Source: Streptomyces sp. RPT161
GTDB taxonomy: Bacteria; Actinomycetota; Actinomycetes; Streptomycetales; Streptomycetaceae
DNA: 64,000 nt
NCBI RefSeq assembly: GCF_027533845.1
Contig: NZ_JAPZVN010000001.1
Coordinates: forward strand, 924,269-988,268
Direction: 5' to 3'
A model generated the notes under the pieces. The model did no database searches. It saw nothing but the letters and a program-made list of their open reading frames with translations, and had not been told where the DNA came from. Of the stretch, positions 53,947 through 62,078 are shown in pieces. Position 1 is the stretch's first letter, and every line of letters starts with the position of its first letter. Both the position numbers and the translations under genes were made by a program.

Positions 53947-54356
53947 ACTCCCACCCCGGGTACGCCCCGGGGCACTCCGGCCTGCCGACAAGGCGCCGGT
54001 CGTCACTGAGCGTCGCCATCTGTCGCCCTGATCACCGTAAACCAACTACGGGCAGGCATTCCCCTCTTCTTACCCCCTCCAGGCTCCCGTCAGTCGCACA
54101 ACTGACGCCAAGCCACAACACGCCCTCCAAGCGCACAATCGACGAAAGAAATCGGTCAACTTCCCCATCTGGTTCGATATTTGATCGATCATCAATTGGT
54201 TACGGAGTGGGCGGAACCGACGAATTCAGCAACTCGGTGTAGCGTCGTCTGCACGAAGCGTTATTCTCCTCAGACGCACACCGGTACCCACGCGTCCCTA
54301 CGACGGGTGAACGGTCCCGTACTGCACGTGATGGAAGTTCTGCCTCTGGGAGTCCC
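53947..54356. promoter_or_regulatory. bldN upstream region
   Basis: These 410 bp hold no gene. A 7-bp GC hairpin at 53954-53972 (CCCCGGG/CCCGGGG) probably terminates the HAD gene. An AT-rich island at 54170-54200 contains the palindrome TGATCGATCA (54182-54191) within a wider TTGAT/ATCAA repeat. A weak BldD-like match (TCACTGAGCGTCG, 54003-54015) is too degenerate to call. bldN transcription is known to be BldD-controlled in S. coelicolor. Confidence 0.5.
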
Positions 54357-55193
54357 GTGTACCCACTCGTCGGGGTTGACGCCTCAGGCCTGGCCGCGCT
54401 GCGCGCACAGGTGGCCCACCGCCTGCGCCTGGTCCTCCCCGCGTACGCCGTCCCCGCGTACGCCGTCCCCGTACCCACGCACGTACCCGTCTACGCCACG
54501 GCGGTCGGCGGAACCCCCGTGGCCTCCGGCCCGCTGGCCGGCAGACGAACCCCCCGCCACACCGGCAACCCCGCCCAACGCAACGGCACCCGCACCGTCG
54601 GCACGGGCACCGGCGCCTCGTCCCGGCGCCCCCCCGCCGACAGCGACAGCCTGCGCATGATGGAACTGGTCGAGCGCGCCCAGGCGGGCGAGACCGAGGC
54701 CTTCGGGCGGCTGTACGACCACTACTCGGACACCGTCTACCGGTACATCTACTACCGGGTGGGCGGTAAGGCCACCGCCGAGGACCTCACCAGCGAGACC
54801 TTCCTGCGGGCGCTGCGCCGGATCGGCACGTTCACCTGGCAGGGCCGCGACTTCGGCGCCTGGCTGGTCACGATCGCCCGCAATCTGGTCGCGGACCACT
54901 TCAAGTCGAGCCGTTTCCGACTGGAAGTGACCACCGGGGAGATGCTCGACGCCAACGAGGTGGAGCGCAGCCCCGAGGACTCCGTCCTCGAATCGCTCTC
55001 CAACGAGGCCCTGTTGCAGGCGGTACGCAAGCTCAACCCGCAGCAGCAGGAGTGCGTGACGCTCCGCTTCCTCCAGGGCCTCTCGGTCGCCGAGACCGCC
55101 CGGATCATGGGCAAGAACGAGGGCGCCATCAAGACACTCCAGTACCGCGCGGTACGCACACTCGCCCGGCTGCTGCCGGACGACGCACGGTGA
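54357..55193 (+). CDS. bldN: Developmental ECF sigma factor BldN with pro-sequence
   Basis: BldN directs RNA polymerase to genes for aerial hyphae, including chaplins and rodlins. The 278-residue protein opens MYPLVGVDASGLAALRAQ as in S. coelicolor BldN and has a long N-terminal pro-region (~95 residues), Ala/Pro/Val- and Arg-rich. Sigma region 2 (EAFGRLYDHYSDTVYRYIYY, FLRALRRIGTFTWQGRDF) and region 4 (LNPQQQECVTLRFLQGLSV, GKNEGAIKTLQYRAVRTL) are intact. The GTG follows GGGAG at five bases. The anti-sigma gene rsbN is 223 bp downstream. In known cases the pro-sequence is removed to give mature sigma. Confidence 0.96.
   Translation: MYPLVGVDASGLAALRAQVAHRLRLVLPAYAVPAYAVPVPTHVPVYATAVGGTPVASGPLAGRRTPRHTGNPAQRNGTRTVGTGTGASSRRPPADSDSLRMMELVERAQAGETEAFGRLYDHYSDTVYRYIYYRVGGKATAEDLTSETFLRALRRIGTFTWQGRDFGAWLVTIARNLVADHFKSSRFRLEVTTGEMLDANEVERSPEDSVLESLSNEALLQAVRKLNPQQQECVTLRFLQGLSVAETARIMGKNEGAIKTLQYRAVRTLARLLPDDAR
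54439..54468 (+). repeat. 15-bp tandem repeat in bldN pro-region
   Basis: CCCGCGTACGCCGTC occurs twice in direct succession (30 bp), followed by a partial third start, and encodes AYAVPAYAVP inside the pro-sequence of BldN. Confidence 0.8.
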
Positions 55194-55416
55194 CCACTGC
55201 TCCCCGGCGCGGACGCGGCGCCGTCGGCTGACCCGGCGGGGCGGGCGACCGGCGCCGCGTAACCCGGCTGGCGCGGCGCTCGTTGCAAGGGATGCAGACC
55301 CCCCACGGTCGCGCACGAACGTTCCCCGATCACTCGATCGGGTGGATGTGCTCAAGTTGCGCAACCCTTCGGCCACTTCGGGGAGTCGAAGGTGATGACG
55401 AGAGGAGGTGCCGCCC

Positions 55417-56631
55417 GTGATCGGACAAGCAACGGCGCACCGGCGGGCGAACGCCTTCGCCCAGGCCCTGGAGTCGGCGGACACCCGTGAAGCCACACCG
55501 GAACGCGCGGCCCACGCCGCGGACCGGCACGCCGATCCGCAACAGGGTCGGCTGCTTGCCATGGCGGAGGCGCTCGCCGACGTACCCAGACCGGAGCTGG
55601 ACCCCGAGGTCAAGATGGTCCAGCGGGCACAGCTCATCGCGGCCATGGAGGCCGCCCTGGCCGACGGCTCCCTGGACACCTCGGGCCGGGTGCCCGAGCA
55701 ACGGGCGTCGGGCGGCTCGGCCGGTCAGCCGGTCAACCTGCGGCGGCTACGGCCCCGTTCACGCTGGTCCCGGCGGCTCGCCGCGGGCGGGCTGACCGTG
55801 GGGGTCGCGGCGGGGGCGTTCAGCGGTATCGCCGCCGCGAGCACCGACGCGCTGCCCGGCGACACGCTGTACGGGCTCAAGCGCGGCATGGAGGACCTGC
55901 GGCTCGGGATGACCGGCGATGACGCCGCCCGTGGCAAGGTGCTGCTGGACATGGCCTCGACGCGGATGCAGGAGGCCCGTCGCCTCCTGGAGCGCGGTCG
56001 TTCCGGTCCACTGGACGCGGAGTCGGTGCGCGAGGTCGGCAACGCGCTCACCGGCATGCACAACGAGGTGTCACAGGGGCACGACCTGCTCAGCGGCGCC
56101 TACCAGCGGGACGGTTCACTCGCGCCCATCGAGACGCTCAACGCGTTCTCCCAGGCGCACCGGACGATGTGGAGCCAGCTGCGGGACAAGCTCCCACCGC
56201 AGCTGCACCGGGTCGGTACACAGGTCAGCTCGGTCTTCGACGCCATAGACCAGGAAGTCGCGCCGCTGCAGCACCTGCTGCCGTCCGCGCCCAACGGCAC
56301 CGCCAGGGACCGGCGCACCGGCAAGCCCGCGGCGGGCGCCCACCACGACTCCCTGCACCAGGAGTCGACGCCCACTTCCGGCTCGGCACCCCAGTCCGAC
56401 GACAGCGTCGGCGCCAAGGGCAACACGCCCCCGTCCAGCTCCGACTCCCCGGGCAACCAGGGGCTGTTGGGCGGCCCCGGCCTGCTGACCCCGCCCCAGG
56501 GCCAGCCCTCGCCAGTCGGCGGCAGCACGGGCTCGGACAAGCCTCAACCGGAAGCCAGCCCCCAGCCCCTGCTCCCAGGCCTCCCCGGCCTGCCCGGCTT
56601 GGGCCTGAACGGCACCGACACCAGCAAGTAG
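55417..56631 (+). CDS. rsbN: Anti-sigma factor RsbN (BldN antagonist)
   Basis: RsbN holds BldN inactive at the membrane. The protein of about 404 residues has a cytoplasmic N-terminus with the sigma-binding region (AHRRANAFAQALESAD to VQRAQLIAAMEAALA), a single membrane helix near residue 125 (LAAGGLTVGVAAGAFSGIAA), and an external DUF5667-like domain starting ALPGDTLYGLKRGMEDLRLG. A long Ser/Pro/Gly-rich tail follows. The GTG at 55417 is set by GAGGAGG; an in-frame GTG three codons upstream overlaps that site. It lies directly after bldN as in S. coelicolor. Confidence 0.93.
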   Translation: MIGQATAHRRANAFAQALESADTREATPERAAHAADRHADPQQGRLLAMAEALADVPRPELDPEVKMVQRAQLIAAMEAALADGSLDTSGRVPEQRASGGSAGQPVNLRRLRPRSRWSRRLAAGGLTVGVAAGAFSGIAAASTDALPGDTLYGLKRGMEDLRLGMTGDDAARGKVLLDMASTRMQEARRLLERGRSGPLDAESVREVGNALTGMHNEVSQGHDLLSGAYQRDGSLAPIETLNAFSQAHRTMWSQLRDKLPPQLHRVGTQVSSVFDAIDQEVAPLQHLLPSAPNGTARDRRTGKPAAGAHHDSLHQESTPTSGSAPQSDDSVGAKGNTPPSSSDSPGNQGLLGGPGLLTPPQGQPSPVGGSTGSDKPQPEASPQPLLPGLPGLPGLGLNGTDTSK

Positions 56632-56637
56632 AAACAC

Positions 56638-56692
56638 TGGTAGGGCTTTGTGTCCGGCTCCCCCAGCGGGAGGCGGACGCAAGGCCCTACCA
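56638..56692. terminator. 25-bp stem terminator between convergent genes
   Basis: Arms 56638-56662 and 56668-56692 pair over 25 positions with a CCAGC loop; the three differences include G-U wobbles. It starts 7 bp after the rsbN stop and lies 111 bp before the acyltransferase stop. Confidence 0.85.
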
Positions 56693-56802
56693 GCGGGCCC
56701 CCAGGACCAGTCCCGTCCCGGAGCGTCCAGGGACGCGACACGGCCAGCAGGCGGACAACAGCAAAGGCCTGTGCTCAAAGGAAAGGCGCAGGGGCCGCGG
56801 GG

Positions 56803-57999
56803 TCAGAAGAAGACCGAGCGGCGCTGCACCAACAACTTGTACAGCGTGTGCTGAATCGTTTCCCGCACCTGATCCGTCAGATTGAAAACCAGCATCGGAT
56901 CATCCGCCGCCTCCGGCGCGTACCCGTCCGTGGCGATCGGCTCGCCGAACTGAATCGTCCACTTCGTCGGCAGCGGCACCATCCCCAACGGCCCCAGCCA
57001 CGGAAACGTCGGCGTCAGCGGGAAGTACGGAAAACCCAACAGCCGCGCCAGCACCTTCGCATTGCCGACCATCGGGTAGATCTCCTCCGCCCCGACGATC
57101 GAGCACGGCACGATCGGCGCCCCGGTGCGCAGCGCCGTCGACACGAACCCACCACGGCCGAACCGCTGCAACTTGTACCGGTCCGAGAACGGTTTCCCCA
57201 GCCCCTTGAAGCCCTCCGGCATCACCCCGACGATCTCGCCCCGCTCCAAGAGCAGTTGGGCGTCCTCGGTGCAGGCCAGCGTATGGCCCGCCTTGCGCGC
57301 CAGCTCATTGACCACCGGCAGCACGAACACCAGGTCCGCCGCGAGCAACCGCAGGTGCCGTCCGGCCGGATGGTGGTCATGGACCGCGACCTGGGCCATC
57401 AACGCGTCAAGCGGCAACGTACCGGAGTGGTTGGCCACCACCAGCGCCCCGCCCTCGGCCGGGATGTTCTCCACGCCCTTGACCTCGACCCGGAAGTACG
57501 AGTCGAACAACGGCCGCAGCAACGACATCAGCACCTGGTCGGTGAGTTCCTCGTCGTACCCGAACTCGTCGACCTCGTAGTCGCCGGTGATCCTGCGCCG
57601 CAGGAACGCCAGTCCGCCCGCCACCCGACGGTCCCAACGACCGCCGAGCAACCGGTCCGCGGCCCCGCCGAGCGCGTCCGTCAACGCGCCGAGGGAAGCG
57701 GGCAGTTCACCAGCGGCACCGCTCCGCGCGTCCGCGTCCTCCGGCACCGGAACCTCCCGCGGCTCCTGCTCGGCCGCCTCGACGACCACCGGCCGCTTCC
57801 CCCGACGCACCTCGTCGCCCTCCGGCGCAACCGCCGCCAGCCCCGGCTTGCCCTTCCGCCGCGAACCGGGACTCCTCGCCGCCCGTCGCCCACCACCGCC
57901 CTCGCCGGAGCCACCCCGTGCCCCTGCCGGATCGGAAGCCCGCGCCCCCCGACGCGCACGCGTGTCCTCGTCGAACGGGATGACCTTGGCGTCCGCCAT
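56803..57999 (-). CDS. Lysophospholipid acyltransferase family protein
   Basis: The 398-residue protein has a ~120-residue basic and acidic N-terminal region followed by a PlsC-like acyltransferase core. The acyl-transfer motif is NHSGTLPLD, with six residues between His and Asp where the classical enzyme has four. VMPEGFKGLGKPF matches the PEG motif and APIVPCSIVG the late block. It probably esterifies a lipid at the cytoplasmic face. The ATG at 57999 has GAGGAGCGG upstream. ATG 58077, which overlaps the epimerase stop (ATGA), would add 26 residues and is also credible. It forms a two-gene unit with the epimerase. Confidence 0.85.
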   Translation of the reverse strand: MADAKVIPFDEDTRARRGARASDPAGARGGSGEGGGGRRAARSPGSRRKGKPGLAAVAPEGDEVRRGKRPVVVEAAEQEPREVPVPEDADARSGAAGELPASLGALTDALGGAADRLLGGRWDRRVAGGLAFLRRRITGDYEVDEFGYDEELTDQVLMSLLRPLFDSYFRVEVKGVENIPAEGGALVVANHSGTLPLDALMAQVAVHDHHPAGRHLRLLAADLVFVLPVVNELARKAGHTLACTEDAQLLLERGEIVGVMPEGFKGLGKPFSDRYKLQRFGRGGFVSTALRTGAPIVPCSIVGAEEIYPMVGNAKVLARLLGFPYFPLTPTFPWLGPLGMVPLPTKWTIQFGEPIATDGYAPEAADDPMLVFNLTDQVRETIQHTLYKLLVQRRSVFF

Positions 58000-58073
58000 G
58001 GATCCGCTCCTCCTCGTAGGCTCGTGGGGCTCAGGGGTGTTGGCGTCGCGGCCGTCGCTCGGGCGGGGACCGT

Positions 58074-59126
58074 TCATCGGGGCGTCCCGGCGGGCAGCAC
58101 CGCGGCGGCCCGGTCTACCGCGCGGGCGAGCCGCTCCGGCGGCAGCAGCCCGGGACCGCGGCTGGCCGCGAAATCGCGGAACGTACCGGCGGTGGTGAAT
58201 TTCGGGGTGAATCCGAGCGTCTCACGCATTTGTGTGGTGTCCACCACTCGGCCATGGGTGAGTAGCCGGATCTGCTCGGGCGAGAAGTCGCTGACCCCCA
58301 GACTGCGTAGCGCGGAACCCACCCAGGTCACCGTCGGCAGCAGTACCGGCACGGTCGGCTTGCCAAGCCGCCGGGCGGTCTGCGACAGCAGCAGCACACC
58401 GTCGCCCGCGATGTTGAACGTGCCGGAGTTGAGCGTGCCGCGACCGGGCTCCTGGGACGCCACCAGCAGCACCCCGATGACATCGTCCTCGTGCACGAAC
58501 TGCAGCCGCGGGTCATAGCCGAAAACCGTCGGCAGCACCGGAAGCGAGAAATACTCGGCGAGCGGCGAGTCCGCGCCCGGCCCGAGGATATTGGCGAACC
58601 GCAGCACCGCGACCGCCACATCGGGACGGCGCCGGGCAAAGCCCCGCACATACCCCTCGACCTCGACCGCGTCCTTCGCGAAGCCACCGCTGGGCAACGA
58701 CTTGGCCGGCATGGTCTCGGTGAAAACGGCGGGATCCCGCGGCGCGGAACCGTACACATTGGTCGTGGACTTCACGACCAGGCGCCGCACCGAAGGGGCC
58801 TTCTGGCACGCGCCGAGCAACTGCATCGTGCCGATCACATTGGTTTCCTTGACCGCCGAACGGCTGCCCCGGCCGCGCGAGCGGCCCAGCGGCGTGCCGT
58901 TGACGTCCATGTGCACCACGGTGTCCACATCGTGTTCCGCGAGCACCTTGGCGATCATCGGGTGCCGGATGTCGGCCCGTACGAAGTGCGCGTCGCCCAG
59001 CGAATGTTCGGGTGGTACGGCGTCCACACCGATCACCCGGTCGATACCCGGTTCCCGCTGAACGCGCCGGACGAACCGACCACCGAGGCGACGAGCCACT
59101 CCCGTGACGAGCACGACCTTGCCCAA
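58074..59126 (-). CDS. NAD-dependent epimerase/dehydratase family protein
   Basis: The 350-residue extended SDR has the nucleotide motif VLVTGVARRLGGRFV, VVHMDVNGTPLG, STTNVYGSAP, and FVHEDDVIGVLLVA. The usual active-site YxxxK is not obvious (FAKDAVEVEGYVRGF stands in that region), so catalysis may be atypical or absent. Likely substrates are nucleotide sugars or sterol/quinone-like molecules; none can be assigned. It starts at TTG 59126 with GGGAAGG eight bases upstream, and its stop overlaps a possible acyltransferase start. Confidence 0.85.
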   Translation of the reverse strand: MGKVVLVTGVARRLGGRFVRRVQREPGIDRVIGVDAVPPEHSLGDAHFVRADIRHPMIAKVLAEHDVDTVVHMDVNGTPLGRSRGRGSRSAVKETNVIGTMQLLGACQKAPSVRRLVVKSTTNVYGSAPRDPAVFTETMPAKSLPSGGFAKDAVEVEGYVRGFARRRPDVAVAVLRFANILGPGADSPLAEYFSLPVLPTVFGYDPRLQFVHEDDVIGVLLVASQEPGRGTLNSGTFNIAGDGVLLLSQTARRLGKPTVPVLLPTVTWVGSALRSLGVSDFSPEQIRLLTHGRVVDTTQMRETLGFTPKFTTAGTFRDFAASRGPGLLPPERLARAVDRAAAVLPAGTPR

Positions 59127-59350
59127 GATCGAAGCCTTCCCTTCTCACCCGGCTGTTCTGGCCACCGTATCGGTTCGATATTGCGCTGTGATGACCGGAG
59201 AATGCGGGAAGTGACGGCGCCCACACTGTCAGGTGTCGAAGTCCGGCCATCTCCGGCGATCACGTGATGGCCGTTCAGCGCTCCAGGGCGTTCTGCCGGG
59301 AACCCATACAGGTGCCACTCGGATATGCCACCGCCGCCGGATATGCCGCT

Positions 59351-59386
59351 GCCCTCCGGCCGCCGTACTGGCGGCGGCCGAAGGGC
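59351..59386 (-). terminator. Terminator of the bS22 gene
   Basis: A 14-bp stem with one mismatch (GCCCTCCGGCCGCC paired with GGCGGCCGAAGGGC) and an 8-nt loop lies 24 bp past the bS22 stop on the minus strand. Confidence 0.7.
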
Positions 59387-59409
59387 AGCGAAGCGAACGC
59401 GAGGCCCGC

Positions 59410-59508
59410 CTACTTCTTGTTACGGCGCTGCACTCGCGTGCGCTTGAGCAGCTTGCGGTGCTTCTTCTTGGCCATGCGCTTGCGGCGCTTCTTGATGACA
59501 GAGCCCAC
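59410..59508 (-). CDS. 30S ribosomal protein bS22 (AURKAIP1/COX24 domain)
   Basis: A 32-residue, extremely basic protein reads [19 protein letters not shown] then [11 protein letters not shown]. This is the conserved actinobacterial bS22 ribosomal protein of the AURKAIP1/COX24 type, bound to the small subunit near the decoding centre. The GTG start is followed by [11 protein letters not shown] exactly as in relatives. It is easily missed because of its size. It lies between the epimerase gene and the HTH gene on the same strand and has its own terminator. Confidence 0.93.
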   Translation of the reverse strand: MGSVIKKRRKRMAKKKHRKLLKRTRVQRRNKK

Positions 59509-59641
59509 GACTACCCTCGCTCATGATTGGAATCACTCGGTGCGGGGCGTCCGAGCCCACACGACCTACGTCGGCCAAGACTACCCGCCAAATAGCGGCG
59601 GGCGTAATCCGGGTTGCGCCCGAGTTGATCGGTGGCGTCGG

Positions 59642-59851
59642 CTAGGCCGACTCCACCCCTACGAAAGACTCCCTGAGGTAGTCGTGGACGGCCTGTTCTG
59701 GGACCCGGAACGACCTGCCCACCCGGATCGCTGGCAGATGACCGCTGTGCACCAGCCGGTACACGGTCATCTTGGAGACTCGCATCACCGTAGCCACCTC
59801 AGCCACGGTCAGGAACACGACCTCGTTCAAAGGCCTCTGGTCAGCGGCCAT
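59642..59851 (-). CDS. Excisionase-type helix-turn-helix protein
   Basis: The 69-residue protein is a single MerR/excisionase-like DNA-binding domain: FLTVAEVATVMRVSKMTVYR, then LVHSGHLPAIRVGRSFRVPE and AVHDYLRES. Despite the excisionase name it is a conserved chromosomal gene next to bS22 in Streptomyces and not a phage remnant; no integrase is nearby. The ATG at 59851 has AGGTG upstream; a 26-residue Arg-rich extension is rejected. It probably regulates transcription; the target is unknown. It resembles BldC in size but not in sequence detail. Confidence 0.88.
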   Translation of the reverse strand: MAADQRPLNEVVFLTVAEVATVMRVSKMTVYRLVHSGHLPAIRVGRSFRVPEQAVHDYLRESFVGVESA

Positions 59852-59980
59852 GACAACACCTGGACCTTCCGCACATGATGGCCGTCGGCTTCCCCTCCGA
59901 CGACTCCTACACGCACGTGCACTCACCACCAGATTAGGTGCGGGTGAGGCAAGTGGGGAAGAGGAGTACCGTTCGGTTGC

Positions 59981-60796
59981 CTACTGTGACAGACAGGCCC
60001 GTTTGAGTACATAGCGAGTTAGCGGCCGGTAGTAGCCAGACCGCGCAGCGTCATCAACCGGAACCACGACCGACACCCGCCCTTCGCGCTCCCCGACGAA
60101 CAGCGCCGGATCATTCACATCTGCCAGCCCCACTGCCTCGATACCCAGCTGACCTGCCCCGCAGACCCAACCATGGTCCCCGACCACGAGCGACGGCAGC
60201 GGCCCGTCCCCCGCCACCGCGGCCGCCAGGGCGGCACGAACCGGCAGCGGCGAGTGGCAGTGCGCGGCCGACGCGCCCCCACTGTGATCCCCACCCGCCG
60301 GACGCACCACCGCGACCCCGTGTACGTAGTCGAGGGTGTGGGTACGTAGTCCAAACTGGGTCGAGATGTCGATACATCGACCATACGCGGGGGTGAGCAC
60401 AGGACACCCCGCCGCCGAGAGTCCGGCCGCCAACCCGGCGTAGAAATCGAGGAGTTGACGTGGATGACCGGTCCCCAGCAACACCGGGGCCCGCGCCCGG
60501 GCCGCCCTGGCGAGCCGGTCCGCGAGAGCGTCCAGCGCGGCGAGCGTGCGGTCCGGATCGATCACCTCCCGTCCTGACCTGTGGCCAGGATCCGGCGAGA
60601 CCCCGCACCGGTCCGCCATCAGCCGCAGCAACTCGTCCGGCGTCCAACTCCCCACGGGATCAAGCCCGATGAGGAATCTCGGATCGCGCTGCGCGAACAG
60701 CTGGTAACTGCGCAGACTCTTCTCCCGCGACGTCGCCACCGTACCGGCCAGCCCAGCCGCCACCAGGTGCGCACGCAGCGCCTCGGCACTCAACAC
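59981..60796 (-). CDS. Putative phosphatase, histidinol-phosphatase-like annotation
   Basis: The protein of about 271 residues opens VLSAEALRAHLVAAGLAGTV, then ATSREKSLRSYQLFAQRD and DRCGVSPDPGHRSGREVIDP. Conserved-looking blocks include PVLLGTGHPRQLLDFYAGLA and LVVGDHGWVCGAGQLG. Streptomyces relatives are annotated as phosphatases, but I do not see a standard phosphatase signature and would not assign a substrate. The start is uncertain: GTG 60796 begins the conserved part, while ATG 60859 would add 21 residues. It follows acuC on the same strand. Confidence 0.7.
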   Translation of the reverse strand: MLSAEALRAHLVAAGLAGTVATSREKSLRSYQLFAQRDPRFLIGLDPVGSWTPDELLRLMADRCGVSPDPGHRSGREVIDPDRTLAALDALADRLARAARARAPVLLGTGHPRQLLDFYAGLAAGLSAAGCPVLTPAYGRCIDISTQFGLRTHTLDYVHGVAVVRPAGGDHSGGASAAHCHSPLPVRAALAAAVAGDGPLPSLVVGDHGWVCGAGQLGIEAVGLADVNDPALFVGEREGRVSVVVPVDDAARSGYYRPLTRYVLKRACLSQ

Positions 60797-60905
60797 GCCC
60801 TCGATGGTGGCCCGTCGCCCCACCCGGCACACCGACGTGCCGGTAAATCCCCCCGACATGGGCCGAGATGCGGTACGGGACCGCGCATGCGCCCCGGCCG
60901 GGCCG

Positions 60906-62078
60906 CTACGGCAGCACCCCGTGCAGCGGGAACACCGCCCGCCGGGTCGCCAGCACCGCCTGGTCCAGCCGGTCCGCCGGGTCGTAACCACCCTCGTCGA
61001 ACCCCCGCCACACCGGCTGCCGCCCGTCCGTCATCCGCATCGGGGCGCCCTGCCTGGTCAGCCGGTAGACCTCGTGCCGCCAATCCTCGGGAGTGAGCGC
61101 CTCCGGCGGGATCGGCGCGCCCGCAACCAGCGCCACCAGGTGCGTCCACGACCGCGGCACGACCTCAACCACGGCATAGCCCCCGCCGCCCAGCGCCACC
61201 CACCGCCCGTCGGCATGCCGGTGCGCAAGCTCATGGCAGGCCTCGGCCACCATCCGCTGTGCGTCCAGGCTCACCGCCAGATGCGCCAGCGGGTCCTCGA
61301 AGTGCGTGTCCGCGCCGTGCTGGGTGACCAACACCTGCGGCCGGAACGCCGCCAGCAGCTCCGGCACCACCGCGTGGAACGCCCGCAGCCACCCCTCGTC
61401 CCCGGTACCGGCCGGCAGCGCTACGTTCACCGCGCTGCCCTCGGCGCCCTCGCCACCGGTCTCCTCGGGGAAGCCGGTCTGCGGGAAGAGGGTGCGCGGA
61501 TGCTCGTGCAGCGAGACCGTCAGCACCCGCGGGTCATCCCAGAACGCCGCCTGCACCCCGTCCCCGTGGTGCACGTCCACATCCACGTACGCGACCCGCT
61601 CGGCACCCAGCTCCAGCAGCCGGGCCACCGCCAGCGCCGCGTCGTTGTAGACGCAGAACCCCGACGCCGAACCGGGCATGGCGTGGTGCAGCCCGCCCGC
61701 GAAGTTCACCGCGTGATCGGCGTTGCCCCGCCAGACCGCCTCCGCCGCGCCCACCGACTGGCCCGCGATCAGCGCGGACACCTCGTGCATCCCGGCGAAC
61801 GCCGGGTCGTCCGCGGTGCCCAGCCCGTACTCGACCTCCGCGCCGCGCGGGTCGGCCGAGGCCCGGCGGACCGCCTCGATGTAGTCCGGCCGGTGCACCA
61901 GCCGCAACGTCGACTCGCCCGCGGCTGGGGCCGCGACCACCCGCATGCCCTTGGTCAACCCGAACGCCTCCACCAGCGACCTGGTCAACGCGAGCCGCAC
62001 GGGGTCCATGGGATGGCCGGTCCCGAAGTTGTATCCGGTTACCGCGTCATCCCACATCAACTGCCCGCGCCCGCTCAT
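60906..62078 (-). CDS. acuC: Acetoin utilization/histone deacetylase family protein
   Basis: The 390-residue protein is a class I histone-deacetylase-like enzyme that probably removes acetyl groups from lysines or polyamine-type substrates. It has FGTGHPMDP, the active-site histidine pair in FAGGLHHAMPGSASGF, zinc ligands in YVDVDVHHGDGVQAAFWDD, HGADTHFEDPLAHL, and ALGGGGYAV. All catalytic residues are present. The start ATG lies inside the last codons of the MFS gene (32-bp overlap), so the two are probably co-transcribed. Confidence 0.93.
   Translation of the reverse strand: MSGRGQLMWDDAVTGYNFGTGHPMDPVRLALTRSLVEAFGLTKGMRVVAAPAAGESTLRLVHRPDYIEAVRRASADPRGAEVEYGLGTADDPAFAGMHEVSALIAGQSVGAAEAVWRGNADHAVNFAGGLHHAMPGSASGFCVYNDAALAVARLLELGAERVAYVDVDVHHGDGVQAAFWDDPRVLTVSLHEHPRTLFPQTGFPEETGGEGAEGSAVNVALPAGTGDEGWLRAFHAVVPELLAAFRPQVLVTQHGADTHFEDPLAHLAVSLDAQRMVAEACHELAHRHADGRWVALGGGGYAVVEVVPRSWTHLVALVAGAPIPPEALTPEDWRHEVYRLTRQGAPMRMTDGRQPVWRGFDEGGYDPADRLDQAVLATRRAVFPLHGVLP

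Noticed and set aside
54003..54015. Candidate BldD box upstream of bldN.
   Set aside because: TCACTGAGCGTCG misses two defined consensus positions and is about 340 bp from the start codon.
59642..59851. Excisionase-like gene as a sign of an integrated element.
   Set aside because: No integrase, attachment repeats or replication genes are nearby, and the neighbourhood (bS22, acuC) is ordinary core chromosome.
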